A stretch of DNA of 64,000 nt from Thalassia testudinum (taxonomy: Eukaryota > Streptophyta > Magnoliopsida > Alismatales > Hydrocharitaceae). This document shows positions 45,691-56,763 of this stretch, piece after piece. Both the position numbers and the translations under genes were made by a program. Location: positions 77,059,501 to 77,123,500 of the forward strand of contig JAZHRO010000013.1 of NCBI GenBank assembly GCA_037157565.1, read 5' to 3'. The notes below the pieces were generated by a model that was not told the DNA's origin, searched no databases, and saw only the letters and a list, made by a program, of their open reading frames with translations. Numbering within the stretch: the first letter of the stretch is position 1; every line of letters begins with the position of its first letter.

Positions 45691-48493
45691 TGATGAGAAC
45701 CTCATCATGAGCCATAACTAGCTCATTTTGACCTAATACAAAGGATAAAAGCTTCTACATATCTCAAGGAAAGGCTTAACTCAGAGAATTCTGAGTTTGA
45801 GAAGAAAACAAGTCATAAGGGGTAAAAGTGAAATTTTACCAGTATAATCTGCATACAGGGTAATTCAGGGCCCAAACATAGGTCAAAGCAGCTTAATAAG
45901 AATAAAAGTGGGATGAGATGATCTAGCAAGGGCTACAGCACTTCCAAGAAACCAAATGATAATCTGTAACCCTAAAACAACCCACTTCAATTCACAAGGT
46001 TCGAGGCAAAGTAAAAATATAATAAACCCTCTAAAATTCATAGAAAAATAATCTCTAGGGTTTAGAACCTTCAATTTGGCCTTTAGAACCCATTTTGACC
46101 TACATTGAGAACCATGCCCAATTAATAACTTAATTTGGGTTTTTGCGTAAATTGACCGGTCAAACAAGGTTTAATATGAAAATGAAATTCACCATCAGAT
46201 TCCTTAGGTCCTAATTAGTCATGTATAAAAACTTGAGCCTAAGAAGAAACCTCCTTGACCGACTTTACACTTTGGTCCTCATATATTTACTCTTTGGCCC
46301 TCAACTTCTGAACCCTCGCATTTTGGCCCCTAACTCTCCTTCGTTCTTTGCAATCAGGTCCCTCCTGCAAAACCTGCCAGCACCATGCTCCGGCGACCTT
46401 GCGCGGAGCATGGCGCCGCGCAGGGTGAGGTGGGGGACCTGGCAAGTAAACCGGGGGTGCCCTGCGTCGTCAGCCGTCGCAGGGACACCCCCCTGGTCGT
46501 TGTAGCCCACCATACCGGCCGTGCGAACGCACGGACGGTATGGGTTCTTGTTTCCGACCATTCTCCGGCGAGGGAGACACGTCGTCTCCCTCCGCCTTCC
46601 TCCCTGTTTGATCCCTATAAATACCCCCCGTTGCTCCACCGACCAGGGAGCCTGGATCTGACGGAGAAAACCCCCAACTTTCCTCTCTTCTCACTCCGGC
46701 AGACGCCCACCAGCTCCGGCGGTTCTTCCTCCTCTTCGCTCTGCCGCAATACCAGCAGCAGAGACTTCTTCCCCTGCTCTTCCCGCGTCGCGCAATACCG
46801 GCGCGCGCTGCCTCTGCCCCGTCGTCACCGCCGTCCTCCCCCCACTGGGCATCGTCTTCTCCGGCGACAGTCGATACGACTGTCGCCCTGTTCCTCCCCC
46901 TTCGTCCCTGCAAGTAAGCTAGAGCTACTCCCCTTCTCCTCCTCTTTCTTTCCCCGCTTTCAATTTATTCAATTAAGCCCTCTACCGACCCTGACCACCT
47001 TCACCCCCTTCGCCTCCGACCACCCTCCGGCGAGCCGCTCCCATCACCTCAGCAACCCACACGGCTCGCCGACCCTCACCGAACCTCCGCCTCATCACAC
47101 TGAGCACCCCCCACCCCTCCACTGCCACTCCACACCTCCGTAACACTCCCCCGAACAAACCCATTCCTCCGGTTGCAGTCCGACCCAGGGCTGCCGCCAG
47201 ACACCACCTTGCGGCCTGCCGCGCAGCTCCTCACCTTCGCCGTGCCACGGCGAAGGTTCCCCAGTGGTTTGATCAGGCCGAGAGGCCATATTCGTGTCCG
47301 ACAGGTTTTGAGGTTCGACCGCCATTAACGCACATTGAAGCAGCTTCTCCCGCGCTCCAGGCTTGAGGACTCCAGGTCTCCAGCTGCTGCGGAGTACGGG
47401 GAGTCTTGCGAAGGCAGCCAGCCAGCAACCTATGCAAATCGAAGCCGCAGCTGCAGAAGCCAGGCCGCGGTCTCCCAGCAGGCGCACGCGAGGAAAGGTC
47501 TGCGTTTAGTCCCACATCGGTAAGCCTCACACCCGTTCCACTGTTTAAATTGATTTTGTGCAGTAGCCTTACTGCCTCAGTACACGGGGTGAGGTCCCCT
47601 TACACCCGCCCGGTTACCCGGTCTCGTCCGCGCTCACGCCCCGCGGACCTGACCCGACCCGACTTAGACTGACCTACACTCCTCGCCCACCACGCACGCC
47701 GGTGGGCCTGGACCCGAGCGTGACCCGAACCCGATTACCCGGTAGCTCTGGGAGAGCTTTCCCAAGAGTGGTTTCAGAAAGAGAGAGAGACGCGGGGGGA
47801 GGGGGTAGAGTAGGTTTTGCCTCTGACGAGAAACTCTGAAGTGTGCAGGCACAGGCGAAAAAGAAGACCCGCGGAAGAAGAAGGAAGCTGACTGTAGCAA
47901 CAGGTAGTTAAGTCGTCTGATTTGGAAATCAGACGACGGCCTGAAGGGAAAAGAAGAAAGGAGGGGTGACGTCCCTGGCTGAAAAACAAAAGAAGAAGCT
48001 GACACTCAGCTGCAAGGAGGAGAAACAAGAAGAAACCTTCACAGAAGAGACTGCAGAAAAAGAAGAGAGGCCAAAGCAGGAACAGCAGGAAGAAGAAGAA
48101 GAACATCGCCAAAGCAGGAACAGCAGGAAGAAGAAGAAGAACATCACCAAAGCAGGAACAGCAGGAAGAAGAAGAAGAGCATCACCATTGCAGAAGAAGA
48201 ACATCACCTCTGCAGAACAAAGAGAAAGAAGGAGATCTAAAGAAAGAAAGAAAGAAGAGCATCCCCTCTGCAGAACAAAGAGAAAAGAAGACAACAAATT
48301 CTTTCCCTCTCTCTTTCTTTTTGTAAAAGAAACATGTATATCTCTAGAATACAACTTGCTCCCTGAGTTCGACCTCGGGAACTCTTTTATTTTCCGAGTA
48401 AAAAAATTTTATTTATTTGAAATGTTGGTAGTAACCGGCTATACTACAATGTTATAACAAACTAAAACCCGGTCATCAAACCTACCGACTTCA
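45691..48493 (+). repeat. Array C LTR 3 (shared, 2,803 bp)
   Basis: 3' LTR of unit 2 and 5' LTR of unit 3; no difference from LTR 2 found by eye. TATA box at 46616. Confidence 0.95.
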
Positions 48494-48496
48494 TTT

Positions 48497-48514
48497 TGGC
48501 GCCGCTGCCGGGGA
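48497..48514 (+). other. Array C unit 3 primer binding site
   Basis: Same tRNA-Asp-type 18-nt site, 3 nt after LTR 3. Confidence 0.88.
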
Positions 48515-49589
48515 GCAACGGCTATTCTAGAGGTAAACATTCCTGTTTCTTTTTTCTGATAATCTCCTCTCTTTTGTGCAGCTACAGGAACTCAAGAAGA
48601 CAAGCAACCACACGACAACCACTCCGAAGACAGGTAAATTTTTCCTCTCACTATTAACCCCTAAACTCTAAAGAGGAAGAAAAGAAAAGAACAAGCAATA
48701 TAGGGCTAACCTGTCTTCCATACTTAGTAACCATAAAGAGTTGCATGTTTTCAACTCATCACTCCTGCACACTATTAAGGGTATTTAAGGGCTAACACAT
48801 TCTTGCTTGAGCCCTAATTGCCCAACAAAGAGTTAAATGGACCAAGTAGAGCCAACATAAGGTCAAACATTAGGATTTCAGTAGAGACACACCCCTTAAT
48901 CAAGAATTGAGGAAATCCAAAAGAGGTGTGCCCAAGCCATTGATTGAAAATAATTAACAAGAAAAATCCTAAACAATTGGCTCTCTCTTTAAACACTTGG
49001 ACCCTAAAAGAAAGGACCCAAAAAGCTCTCAAAGAAAAAGGTAAAGTTGACCCCTTTGGGTTAACCAACCTTAAATTAGGTCACTCTTTGCACTTAAAAA
49101 GACTAAAGTTCAAGTGAAACCTTAAGCACCCTGATCTTAAAATTGGTAGACTTAAGAGGTCAAGATCCCCATTCTGGTCTACCTGGAACCGCAGTGACAA
49201 GAGAGGTCGGGTGGGGGAAACCCTGTAACCCGTGGGGACGCTCTACCGTGTAGGGGTCTTCGCGGGACTCTCCCTCTCTGGCTGCCCAGGTAATTCTCAG
49301 GTGGACGATCTTTCTGATCAAGGGGTCCATCAGCCCTGAACCTCTATAGTCACCCAACAATTTTTGGGTGTCTTGATTGGGTCCAGCACCTGCTTATCTC
49401 ATCCAGCCCTTCAGTATTTTTCAGGAGGTCCTTGAAACCTCCTATAGAAATTCACTCTCCCCGAGGCTAAGCCTCGGCTCCTTTGTTTTTGCAGAAATCA
49501 TTCACATAGCCCCTCTTTCCTCTGATTCTGAACAAAATCCCCTTCTTCCATCTTGATTCAAACTTTGGATTCCACCACCTGATCCAATT
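48515..49589 (+). other. Array C unit 3 leader
   Basis: Same organisation and unit-2-type bases at both sites that distinguish unit 1. Confidence 0.8.
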
Positions 49590-51449
49590 ATGCAGCCTAA
49601 TTACCTAGCAAGACTACCATTCAAAAAACCTGAATATCTGAGATCCATGAAAGATAAGATGATTGAGGATGCCCTTGAAATCTATGAAATCAAACCCTCA
49701 ACACCAGTAGAAAACATTCAGGTTGATGTCCCAACAACCACAGCTTTCATCATAAACTGTGCCCAAATTCTATTGACTGAAATTTCAAAAGGATCAACCC
49801 GAGATATGCTCATGACAGGATACATTGAGATAGAAAAATTACACCAATCTGAATACCTTCAATGCTTGACAAATCCTGTACTTTGGGAACAACACCAAGA
49901 TGCCCTTATGAAACGGGTAGAAATGATGAAATCAGTAGAACAAATTATCAACCAGAAATACCCGTATATACCAGAAACAGAGGGTGAACCATCTTGGAAC
50001 AATATTAAGGAACAATCCAGTTTCCCAGATCTCGGGATTGAGGCACAAAGTGGTTGTAAAATCCCAACCCAGATAGAAGACAATGTTGAATTAGGTTGGG
50101 ATATTGCAGGAGAACACAATGATGAGCCAAACTTAGATCATGAATTGCCAAGCCTAGAATTTCAAAACTCCTGCAATAATGAGATCAGAACTGAACCTTC
50201 TAAGGGTATAAATTCCGCCCCTTATTTTGATAAGGTGGCCCTCGAAGGTTATTCGGACTTAGGTTCTAATAATTCTACCCACATCCTAAGCCTAGAACCT
50301 AGATCTGAAACTTATTGGGAAGATTATGAGGCCCCTTATGAGAAAAATCAAATTTTTACAGAATATGATTCCGGGCCTCTATTTGATGAATATCCCTCTC
50401 CAACATCCTCAGGAAATCTGATCGATTTTTCAGAAAACATGCCAATTTATGATACAGAAACTGAGGAGTTGGATGAGCAAAGTTTTAATGGGGTCTATCC
50501 TACCAGCTTCGAGCTTGAACAGAACACCTTTTTGAGCCCAGAATTGACATATAGGCTAGAACCCAGTCAGGCTGCTGATTCCACATTTGATGATTTTTGC
50601 TGTGGTGGAATTCATGATCATGAATCTCATTTTCGCCAACTCTCCGACAATTTCAAATCTGACTATAATTGCGGAGAGATTCCCCTTCCTGAACACGCCA
50701 GGCCTATCTACGACCTCAGTTCTCATGACTCTAACTCCGATTCTGAGGTCCTGATTCCCGAGATCACCAATAACACAGAATCATTCCTTTTCGATCCTCA
50801 GGAACCAAAAACAGAAAATGCCAAGAGTGATTGCAACCAAGAATCCAAATTTTTTCTCGAATCCGATTCCTCTCATCCTACAAACACTCTTCCGGCATTT
50901 GATAGTTACCCAGAGGACTCTCTACAGAAAACCACCTATCATCTGTTTCTAGAAGAGCCCTCGTACACAATGGCCACCTCGTCCGCACACACAGAACGGA
51001 TCAAAACCTCTCCCAAACCCCGACCCGCAACCGGACTCAATTTCTATTCAGATTCACCTCTCACCGAGCCGATTGCATTTCCACATCGGGTTTCGAACAT
51101 TGATCAGACTACACACCATGCTCTATCATTCTCTGATCACCCCTGTAGGGTTTCCGTGTCATTCATTGATTATTCTACAGGTCCCTACTCTGACCAGGCT
51201 GATTCGACTCAACCAAACCCTGCGTTTACACTTCCACATCCATCTGAGCTTCATAGTTTATGGTGGCCTCCACACCTTTTTATCCACATCTATCAACCCG
51301 CCAGATTGATTGGGTTTGGGCTGCATCATCAGCCTGTTGATCTGAACAAGCACCTGGTTGGACCAACCAGGCTCTTAATCAAGGTGCTTGTCTTACAAAA
51401 CTCCGCTGATTTGACCATCCCCTCTCCATCGCATTTCCCGCTTGGCTGA
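49590..51449 (+). CDS. Unknown 619-aa protein of element C, copy 3
   Basis: Intact third copy of the unrecognised 619-aa protein. It has Ala at residue 571 like copy 2 and a private silent G-to-A at 51212 (Gln 541). Its reading frame, flanks and length equal the other copies. The family is absent from elements A and B, which carry gag-pol in the same place, so it is specific to the non-autonomous lineage within this window. Confidence 0.75.
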   Translation: MQPNYLARLPFKKPEYLRSMKDKMIEDALEIYEIKPSTPVENIQVDVPTTTAFIINCAQILLTEISKGSTRDMLMTGYIEIEKLHQSEYLQCLTNPVLWEQHQDALMKRVEMMKSVEQIINQKYPYIPETEGEPSWNNIKEQSSFPDLGIEAQSGCKIPTQIEDNVELGWDIAGEHNDEPNLDHELPSLEFQNSCNNEIRTEPSKGINSAPYFDKVALEGYSDLGSNNSTHILSLEPRSETYWEDYEAPYEKNQIFTEYDSGPLFDEYPSPTSSGNLIDFSENMPIYDTETEELDEQSFNGVYPTSFELEQNTFLSPELTYRLEPSQAADSTFDDFCCGGIHDHESHFRQLSDNFKSDYNCGEIPLPEHARPIYDLSSHDSNSDSEVLIPEITNNTESFLFDPQEPKTENAKSDCNQESKFFLESDSSHPTNTLPAFDSYPEDSLQKTTYHLFLEEPSYTMATSSAHTERIKTSPKPRPATGLNFYSDSPLTEPIAFPHRVSNIDQTTHHALSFSDHPCRVSVSFIDYSTGPYSDQADSTQPNPAFTLPHPSELHSLWWPPHLFIHIYQPARLIGFGLHHQPVDLNKHLVGPTRLLIKVLVLQNSADLTIPSPSHFPLG

Positions 51450-52980
51450 AGGCATCAAACTCAGCGCTTAACGGGAGGCAGCCCGTCATTCTCTTTGAAA
51501 ACCTGAAACTTGTTCTGACCCTTTTTGCACTTGAAGTTCACACTTTAAGACAGCCGACTCCACCTCAGGTGCTTGCATCTGAGATTAGAAATCGTCCGCA
51601 ACAGTCACCCCGACCCATTCACTCATCAAAACAGCTATCCTAATGTATGAACTTAGTTGAATAAAAACCCTAGGTTACAATGAGGACATTGCAAATCTTA
51701 GGCATGGGGGGGTATGAAAGTGCAAAACTTGTAAGAAAAGGGTTTCAAACAAAAAAATTCACATACGCCAAAAACACCATAAAAATTAAAAATTTTTGAA
51801 AAAGAATAAGAGGAAAAGAGGAGAAAGGAAATTTTGTGAAGGAGAAGGAGAAAAGAAACAAAATGAAAAAGGAGCACAAAATTATGAGAAAAAGTGATAG
51901 TCATTAGTAAGGAACTAACCTAAGTTCTAGACCTCATTCAAGAAAAGTGCACAAAGAGATTAGTAAAGAATGCAAACCTTAGGCATTCTTGAATAGACTC
52001 TTAGTACCCATTAAGATCTGGACACTCCTCAAGAGGTTGAGGAAAATGAAAAGCTGAAGTATTAGGTCTAAGGCTTAGGGAGTATTCGGCCTCGTTAACT
52101 AATTTTTGGTTTACGGGACTCAGTAACCTAAGCACCCTAATCTCACACACAGCCTGGTTCAGCAAGCGTAAAAATCAGAATCACGCAGAAGCGTCGCAAA
52201 AATCTGAAAAGAACACCTAGAATAGGAGCGGCCGATCAACACAAGTTGATTTGGACGAGTTCCCAGCGCAGAGAGGCGGGGAAATCCCCTCGAAGATGCG
52301 TAACAAAATATCATCTCCTCGGTGCTTGTCTCTTAGGATATTTACATATCCTACTGGGGGCATGTAAGCACTCTGCTGGTTCAGATTCCATGGATGGCAT
52401 TATCTCGAAGTGTCAATTGCCAGGGTCTGGATTCGGCCACGGAATACCATGGATGGGATTATCTCAAAATCTCAATAGCCAGGGTTCCGGGGGTTGCCAT
52501 GGGCGGTGCTATCTCGAAGCATCGATCGCCAGGAACCCTTGAGGATTGATGATGGGAGCAAGGAATCTGATACAGACCGTGTTGAAAAGCCAATCCTAGG
52601 CTAGAACTAAAAAGAAAAAGAGAGAGAAAACTCTCCAAACAGAAAAACTTTCTATCTCTCTCTTACAAAACGCACTGCGAACTGAGCCAGGGCTAAAATC
52701 ATTTCAAGCACGGGTGCTTTAACCACGAAGTCCAATAAACCTTAGGTTAGTTCTTGTGGGCCTTAAAAACCTTTGCTAAAAGACTGAGGCTAAGGCTAGA
52801 CAGATTTGGATCTTGATTGGTACTAGAGTACCTTTTTGGCCTATGGTCAGCATTCTAACCTAATCTATGCTCAAATAAAAAAGGCACTTATCTAAAACTA
52901 TTAAAAACTTCATGGTCTAGAACAAGGGTTGAAACCGTAAGTTTTTGCTAAGGGACTAGCAAAAGCTAGGCATGGGGGTA
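51450..52980 (+). other. Array C unit 3 3' UTR (with the extra 29 bp)
   Basis: As in units 1 and 2, but it keeps 29 bp at about 52293-52321 (AAGATGCGTAACAAAATATC and more) that element B also has at about 60730-60758, so this is the ancestral form. Private bases include GAAAGGAAAT near 51827 and ATCTCAAAATC near 52465. Confidence 0.8.
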
Positions 52981-55783
52981 TGATGAGAACCTCATCATGA
53001 GCCATAACTAGCTCATTTTGACCTAATACAAAGGATAAAAGCTTCTACATATCTCAAGGAAAGGCTTAACTCAGAGAATTCTGAGTTTGAGAAGAAAACA
53101 AGTCATAAGGGGTAAAAGTGAAATTTTACCAGTATAATCTGCATACAGGGTAATTCAGGGCCCAAACATAGGTCAAAGCAGCTTAATAAGAATAAAAGTG
53201 GGATGAGATGATCTAGCAAGGGCTACAGCACTTCCAAGAAACCAAATGATAATCTGTAACCCTAAAACAACCCACTTCAATTCACAAGGTTCGAGGCAAA
53301 GTAAAAATATAATAAACCCTCTAAAATTCATAGAAAAATAATCTCTAGGGTTTAGAACCTTCAATTTGGCCTTTAGAACCCATTTTGACCTACATTGAGA
53401 ACCATGCCCAATTAATAACTTAATTTGGGTTTTTGCGTAAATTGACCGGTCAAACAAGGTTTAATATGAAAATGAAATTCACCATCAGATTCCTTAGGTC
53501 CTAATTAGTCATGTATAAAAACTTGAGCCTAAGAAGAAACCTCCTTGACCGACTTTACACTTTGGTCCTCATATATTTACTCTTTGGCCCTCAACTTCTG
53601 AACCCTCGCATTTTGGCCCCTAACTCTCCTTCGTTCTTTGCAATCAGGTCCCTCCTGCAAAACCTGCCAGCACCATGCTCCGGCGACCTTGCGCGGAGCA
53701 TGGCGCCGCGCAGGGTGAGGTGGGGGACCTGGCAAGTAAACCGGGGGTGCCCTGCGTCGTCAGCCGTCGCAGGGACACCCCCCTGGTCGTTGTAGCCCAC
53801 CATACCGGCCGTGCGAACGCACGGACGGTATGGGTTCTTGTTTCCGACCATTCTCCGGCGAGGGAGACACGTCGTCTCCCTCCGCCTTCCTCCCTGTTTG
53901 ATCCCTATAAATACCCCCCGTTGCTCCACCGACCAGGGAGCCTGGATCTGACGGAGAAAACCCCCAACTTTCCTCTCTTCTCACTCCGGCAGACGCCCAC
54001 CAGCTCCAGCGGTTCTTCCTCCTCTTCGCTCTGCCGCAATACCAGCAGCAGAGACTTCTTCCCCTGCTCTTCCCGCGTCGCGCAATACCGGCGCGCGCTG
54101 CCTCTGCCCCGTCGTCACCGCCGTCCTCCCCCCACTGGGCATCGTCTTCTCCGGCGACAGTCGATACGACTGTCGCCCTGTTCCTCCCCCTTCGTCCCTG
54201 CAAGTAAGCTAGAGCTACTCCCCTTCTCCTCCTCTTTCTTTCCCCGCTTTCAATTTATTCAATTAAGCCCTCTACCGACCCTGACCACCTTCACCCCCTT
54301 CGCCTCCGACCACCCTCCGGCGAGCCGCTCCCATCACCTCAGCAACCCACACGGCTCGCCGACCCTCACCGAACCTCCGCCTCATCACACTGAGCACCCC
54401 CCACCCCTCCACTGCCACTCCACACCTCCGTAACACTCCCCCGAACAAACCCATTCCTCCGGTTGCAGTCCGACCCAGGGCTGCCGCCAGACACCACCTT
54501 GCGGCCTGCCGCGCAGCTCCTCACCTTCGCCGTGCCACGGCGAAGGTTCCCCAGTGGTTTGATCAGGCCGAGAGGCCATATTCGTGTCCGACAGGTTTTG
54601 AGGTTCGACCGCCATTAACGCACATTGAAGCAGCTTCTCCCGCGCTCCAGGCTTGAGGACTCCAGGTCTCCAGCTGCTGCGGAGTACGGGGAGTCTTGCG
54701 AAGGCAGCCAGCCAGCAACCTATGCAAATCGAAGCCGCAGCTGCAGAAGCCAGGCCGCGGTCTCCCAGCAGGCGCACGCGAGGAAAGGTCTGCGTTTAGT
54801 CCCACATCGGTAAGCCTCACACCCGTTCCACTGTTTAAATTGATTTTGTGCAGTAGCCTTACTGCCTCAGTACACGGGGTGAGGTCCCCTTACACCCGCC
54901 CGGTTACCCGGTCTCGTCCGCGCTCACGCCCCGCGGACCTGACCCGACCCGACTTAGACTGACCTACACTCCTCGCCCACCACGCACGCCGGTGGGCCTG
55001 GACCCGAGCGTGACCCGAACCCGATTACCCGGTAGCTCTGGGAGAGCTTTCCCAAGAGTGGTTTCAGAAAGAGAGAGAGACGCGGGGGGAGGGGGTAGAG
55101 TAGGTTTTGCCTCTGACGAGAAACTCTGAAGTGTGCAGGCACAGGCGAAAAAGAAGACCCGCGGAAGAAGAAGGAAGCTGACTGTAGCAACAGGTAGTTA
55201 AGTCGTCTGATTTGGAAATCAGACGACGGCCTGAAGGGAAAAGAAGAAAGGAGGGGTGACGTCCCTGGCTGAAAAACAAAAGAAGAAGCTGACACTCAGC
55301 TGCAAGGAGGAGAAACAAGAAGAAACCTTCACAGAAGAGACTGCAGAAAAAGAAGAGAGGCCAAAGCAGGAACAGCAGGAAGAAGAAGAAGAACATCGCC
55401 AAATCAGGAACAGCAGGAAGAAGAAGAAGAACATCACCAAAGCAGGAACAGCAGGAAGAAGAAGAAGAGCATCACCATTGCAGAAGAAGAACATCACCTC
55501 TGCAGAACAAAGAGAAAGAAGGAGATCTAAAGAAAGAAAGAAAGAAGAGCATCCCCTCTGCAGAACAAAGAGAAAAGAAGACAACAAATTCTTTCCCTCT
55601 CTCTTTCTTTTTGTAAAAGAAACATGTATATCTCTAGAATACAACTTGCTCCCTGAGTTCGACCTCGGGAACTCTTTTATTTTCCGAGTAAAAAAATTTT
55701 ATTTATTTGAAATGTTGGTAGTAACCGGCTATACTACAATGTTATAACAAACTAAAACCCGGTCATCAAACCTACCGACTTCA
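52981..55783 (+). repeat. Array C LTR 4 (outer 3' LTR, 2,803 bp)
   Basis: Ends GACTTCA and is followed at once by the second CCCAG copy and B gag. It has at least two private bases (CTCCAGCGG near 54008; AAATCAGG near 55404). TATA box at 53906, from which readthrough could enter B gag-pol. Confidence 0.95.
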
Positions 55784-56763
55784 CCCAGCGGCGCGTTATG
55801 AACCCAAACCCGGGCCATGCACACATGGTTTATCAGGCCCCCTCTGTTCCTTCACCTGACGGGATGGAGGCCTCAACTTTGTATGCGAGTTATCAGCAGC
55901 AACCCATCCTATCAACCCCTAACCAGAACCAGGCAGGACTGAATTCTGTAACCACCCGTAGTGGTAAGGAGACCCAAGATCCACCTTATCCAGACCACTC
56001 CAAACCTGGTAGTGACCCAAACCCTAGGACAGTAATCCACGATGTTCCCCTCCCTGTCCCAGATCAAAGACCTGGACCTATCCTAGAGGAACCAACCAAG
56101 GTTCCATTTCCCGAGGCCTTGACCAAGGGAAGAAGGACAACAAAACCCGTGGCTCCTGAGGAGGACCTGGTCAAGCTCTTTGAGCAGGTCCAAATAAACA
56201 TCCCCTTGATGGATGCGATTCGTCACGTATTGGCTTATGGACGATTCTTGAAGAATGTGTGTACACCTCAGCGTAAGCTGCAAACCAAGAGTGGGAGTCC
56301 AATTGTACTATCAGAGCAAGCCAGCTCTGTAATCCTGAGTAGACTCCCACCCAAGGCAAAAGACCCAGGCACTCCCCTAATTTCATGCAAGATCGGTGAA
56401 ACCCAGTTCGACAGAGCATTACTAGACTTAGGTGCTTCCATAAACTTGATACCCACATCCTTACTTAACCACATAGAAGAATCTGAGATGAAACCAACTG
56501 AGGTGACACTACAGTTAGCAGATCGATCTATAAAGTCACCAAAAGGGATTCTTAAGGATGTTATTGTAAGGGTGCGGGATTTCTATTTCCCTATAGACTT
56601 TATAGTCTTAGATATGGACGCACCTGAAAACCCTAGGGATACACCGATCATTCTAGGGAGACCCTTTTTGGCCACTGCTAGGGCCAACATCAGTTGTGAG
56701 GAGGGCCAGATAGAATCGAAATTTGGGAACCAGACTCTCAAAATCGATATCTTTAAGGCCTAA
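55784..56763 (+). pseudogene. Element B gag end and aspartic protease
   Basis: Resumes B gag after array C: a Pro-rich linker, TTRSGKETQDPPY, PEEDLVKLFEQVQINIPLMDA, then the aspartic protease with active site DLGAS (56425-56439) and ILGRPFLATARANI. The domain would mature the polyprotein. It ends at TAA 56761-56763, where element A has a Gln codon, so C-to-T decay is likely; the same frame continues beyond. The protease domain itself has no internal stop. Confidence 0.88.

Larger units (their letters stand above)
31169..55783 (+). mobile_element. Array C: tandem non-autonomous Athila-derived element, 4 LTRs and 3 internal domains
   Basis: LTRs at 31169, 38430, 45691 and 52981, each 2,803 bp; internal domains 33972-38429, 41233-45690 and 48494-52980. 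The whole block has one CCCAG target duplication. Units differ at only a handful of sites plus a 29-bp indel. Each internal domain has a tRNA-Asp PBS, a leader like B's, one 619-codon ORF, and a 3' UTR like B's ending in a purine tract. No gag, protease, RT or integrase is present, so mobilisation must use proteins in trans, most simply from the B/Athila lineage. The shared internal LTRs imply growth by LTR-LTR unequal crossing-over rather than separate insertions. Confidence 0.93.

Noticed and set aside
31169..55783. Array C as an assembly error
   Set aside because: Cannot be excluded without reads, but units carry distinct substitutions and one 29-bp indel, outer junctions share a 5-bp target duplication, and the gag frame is restored across it.
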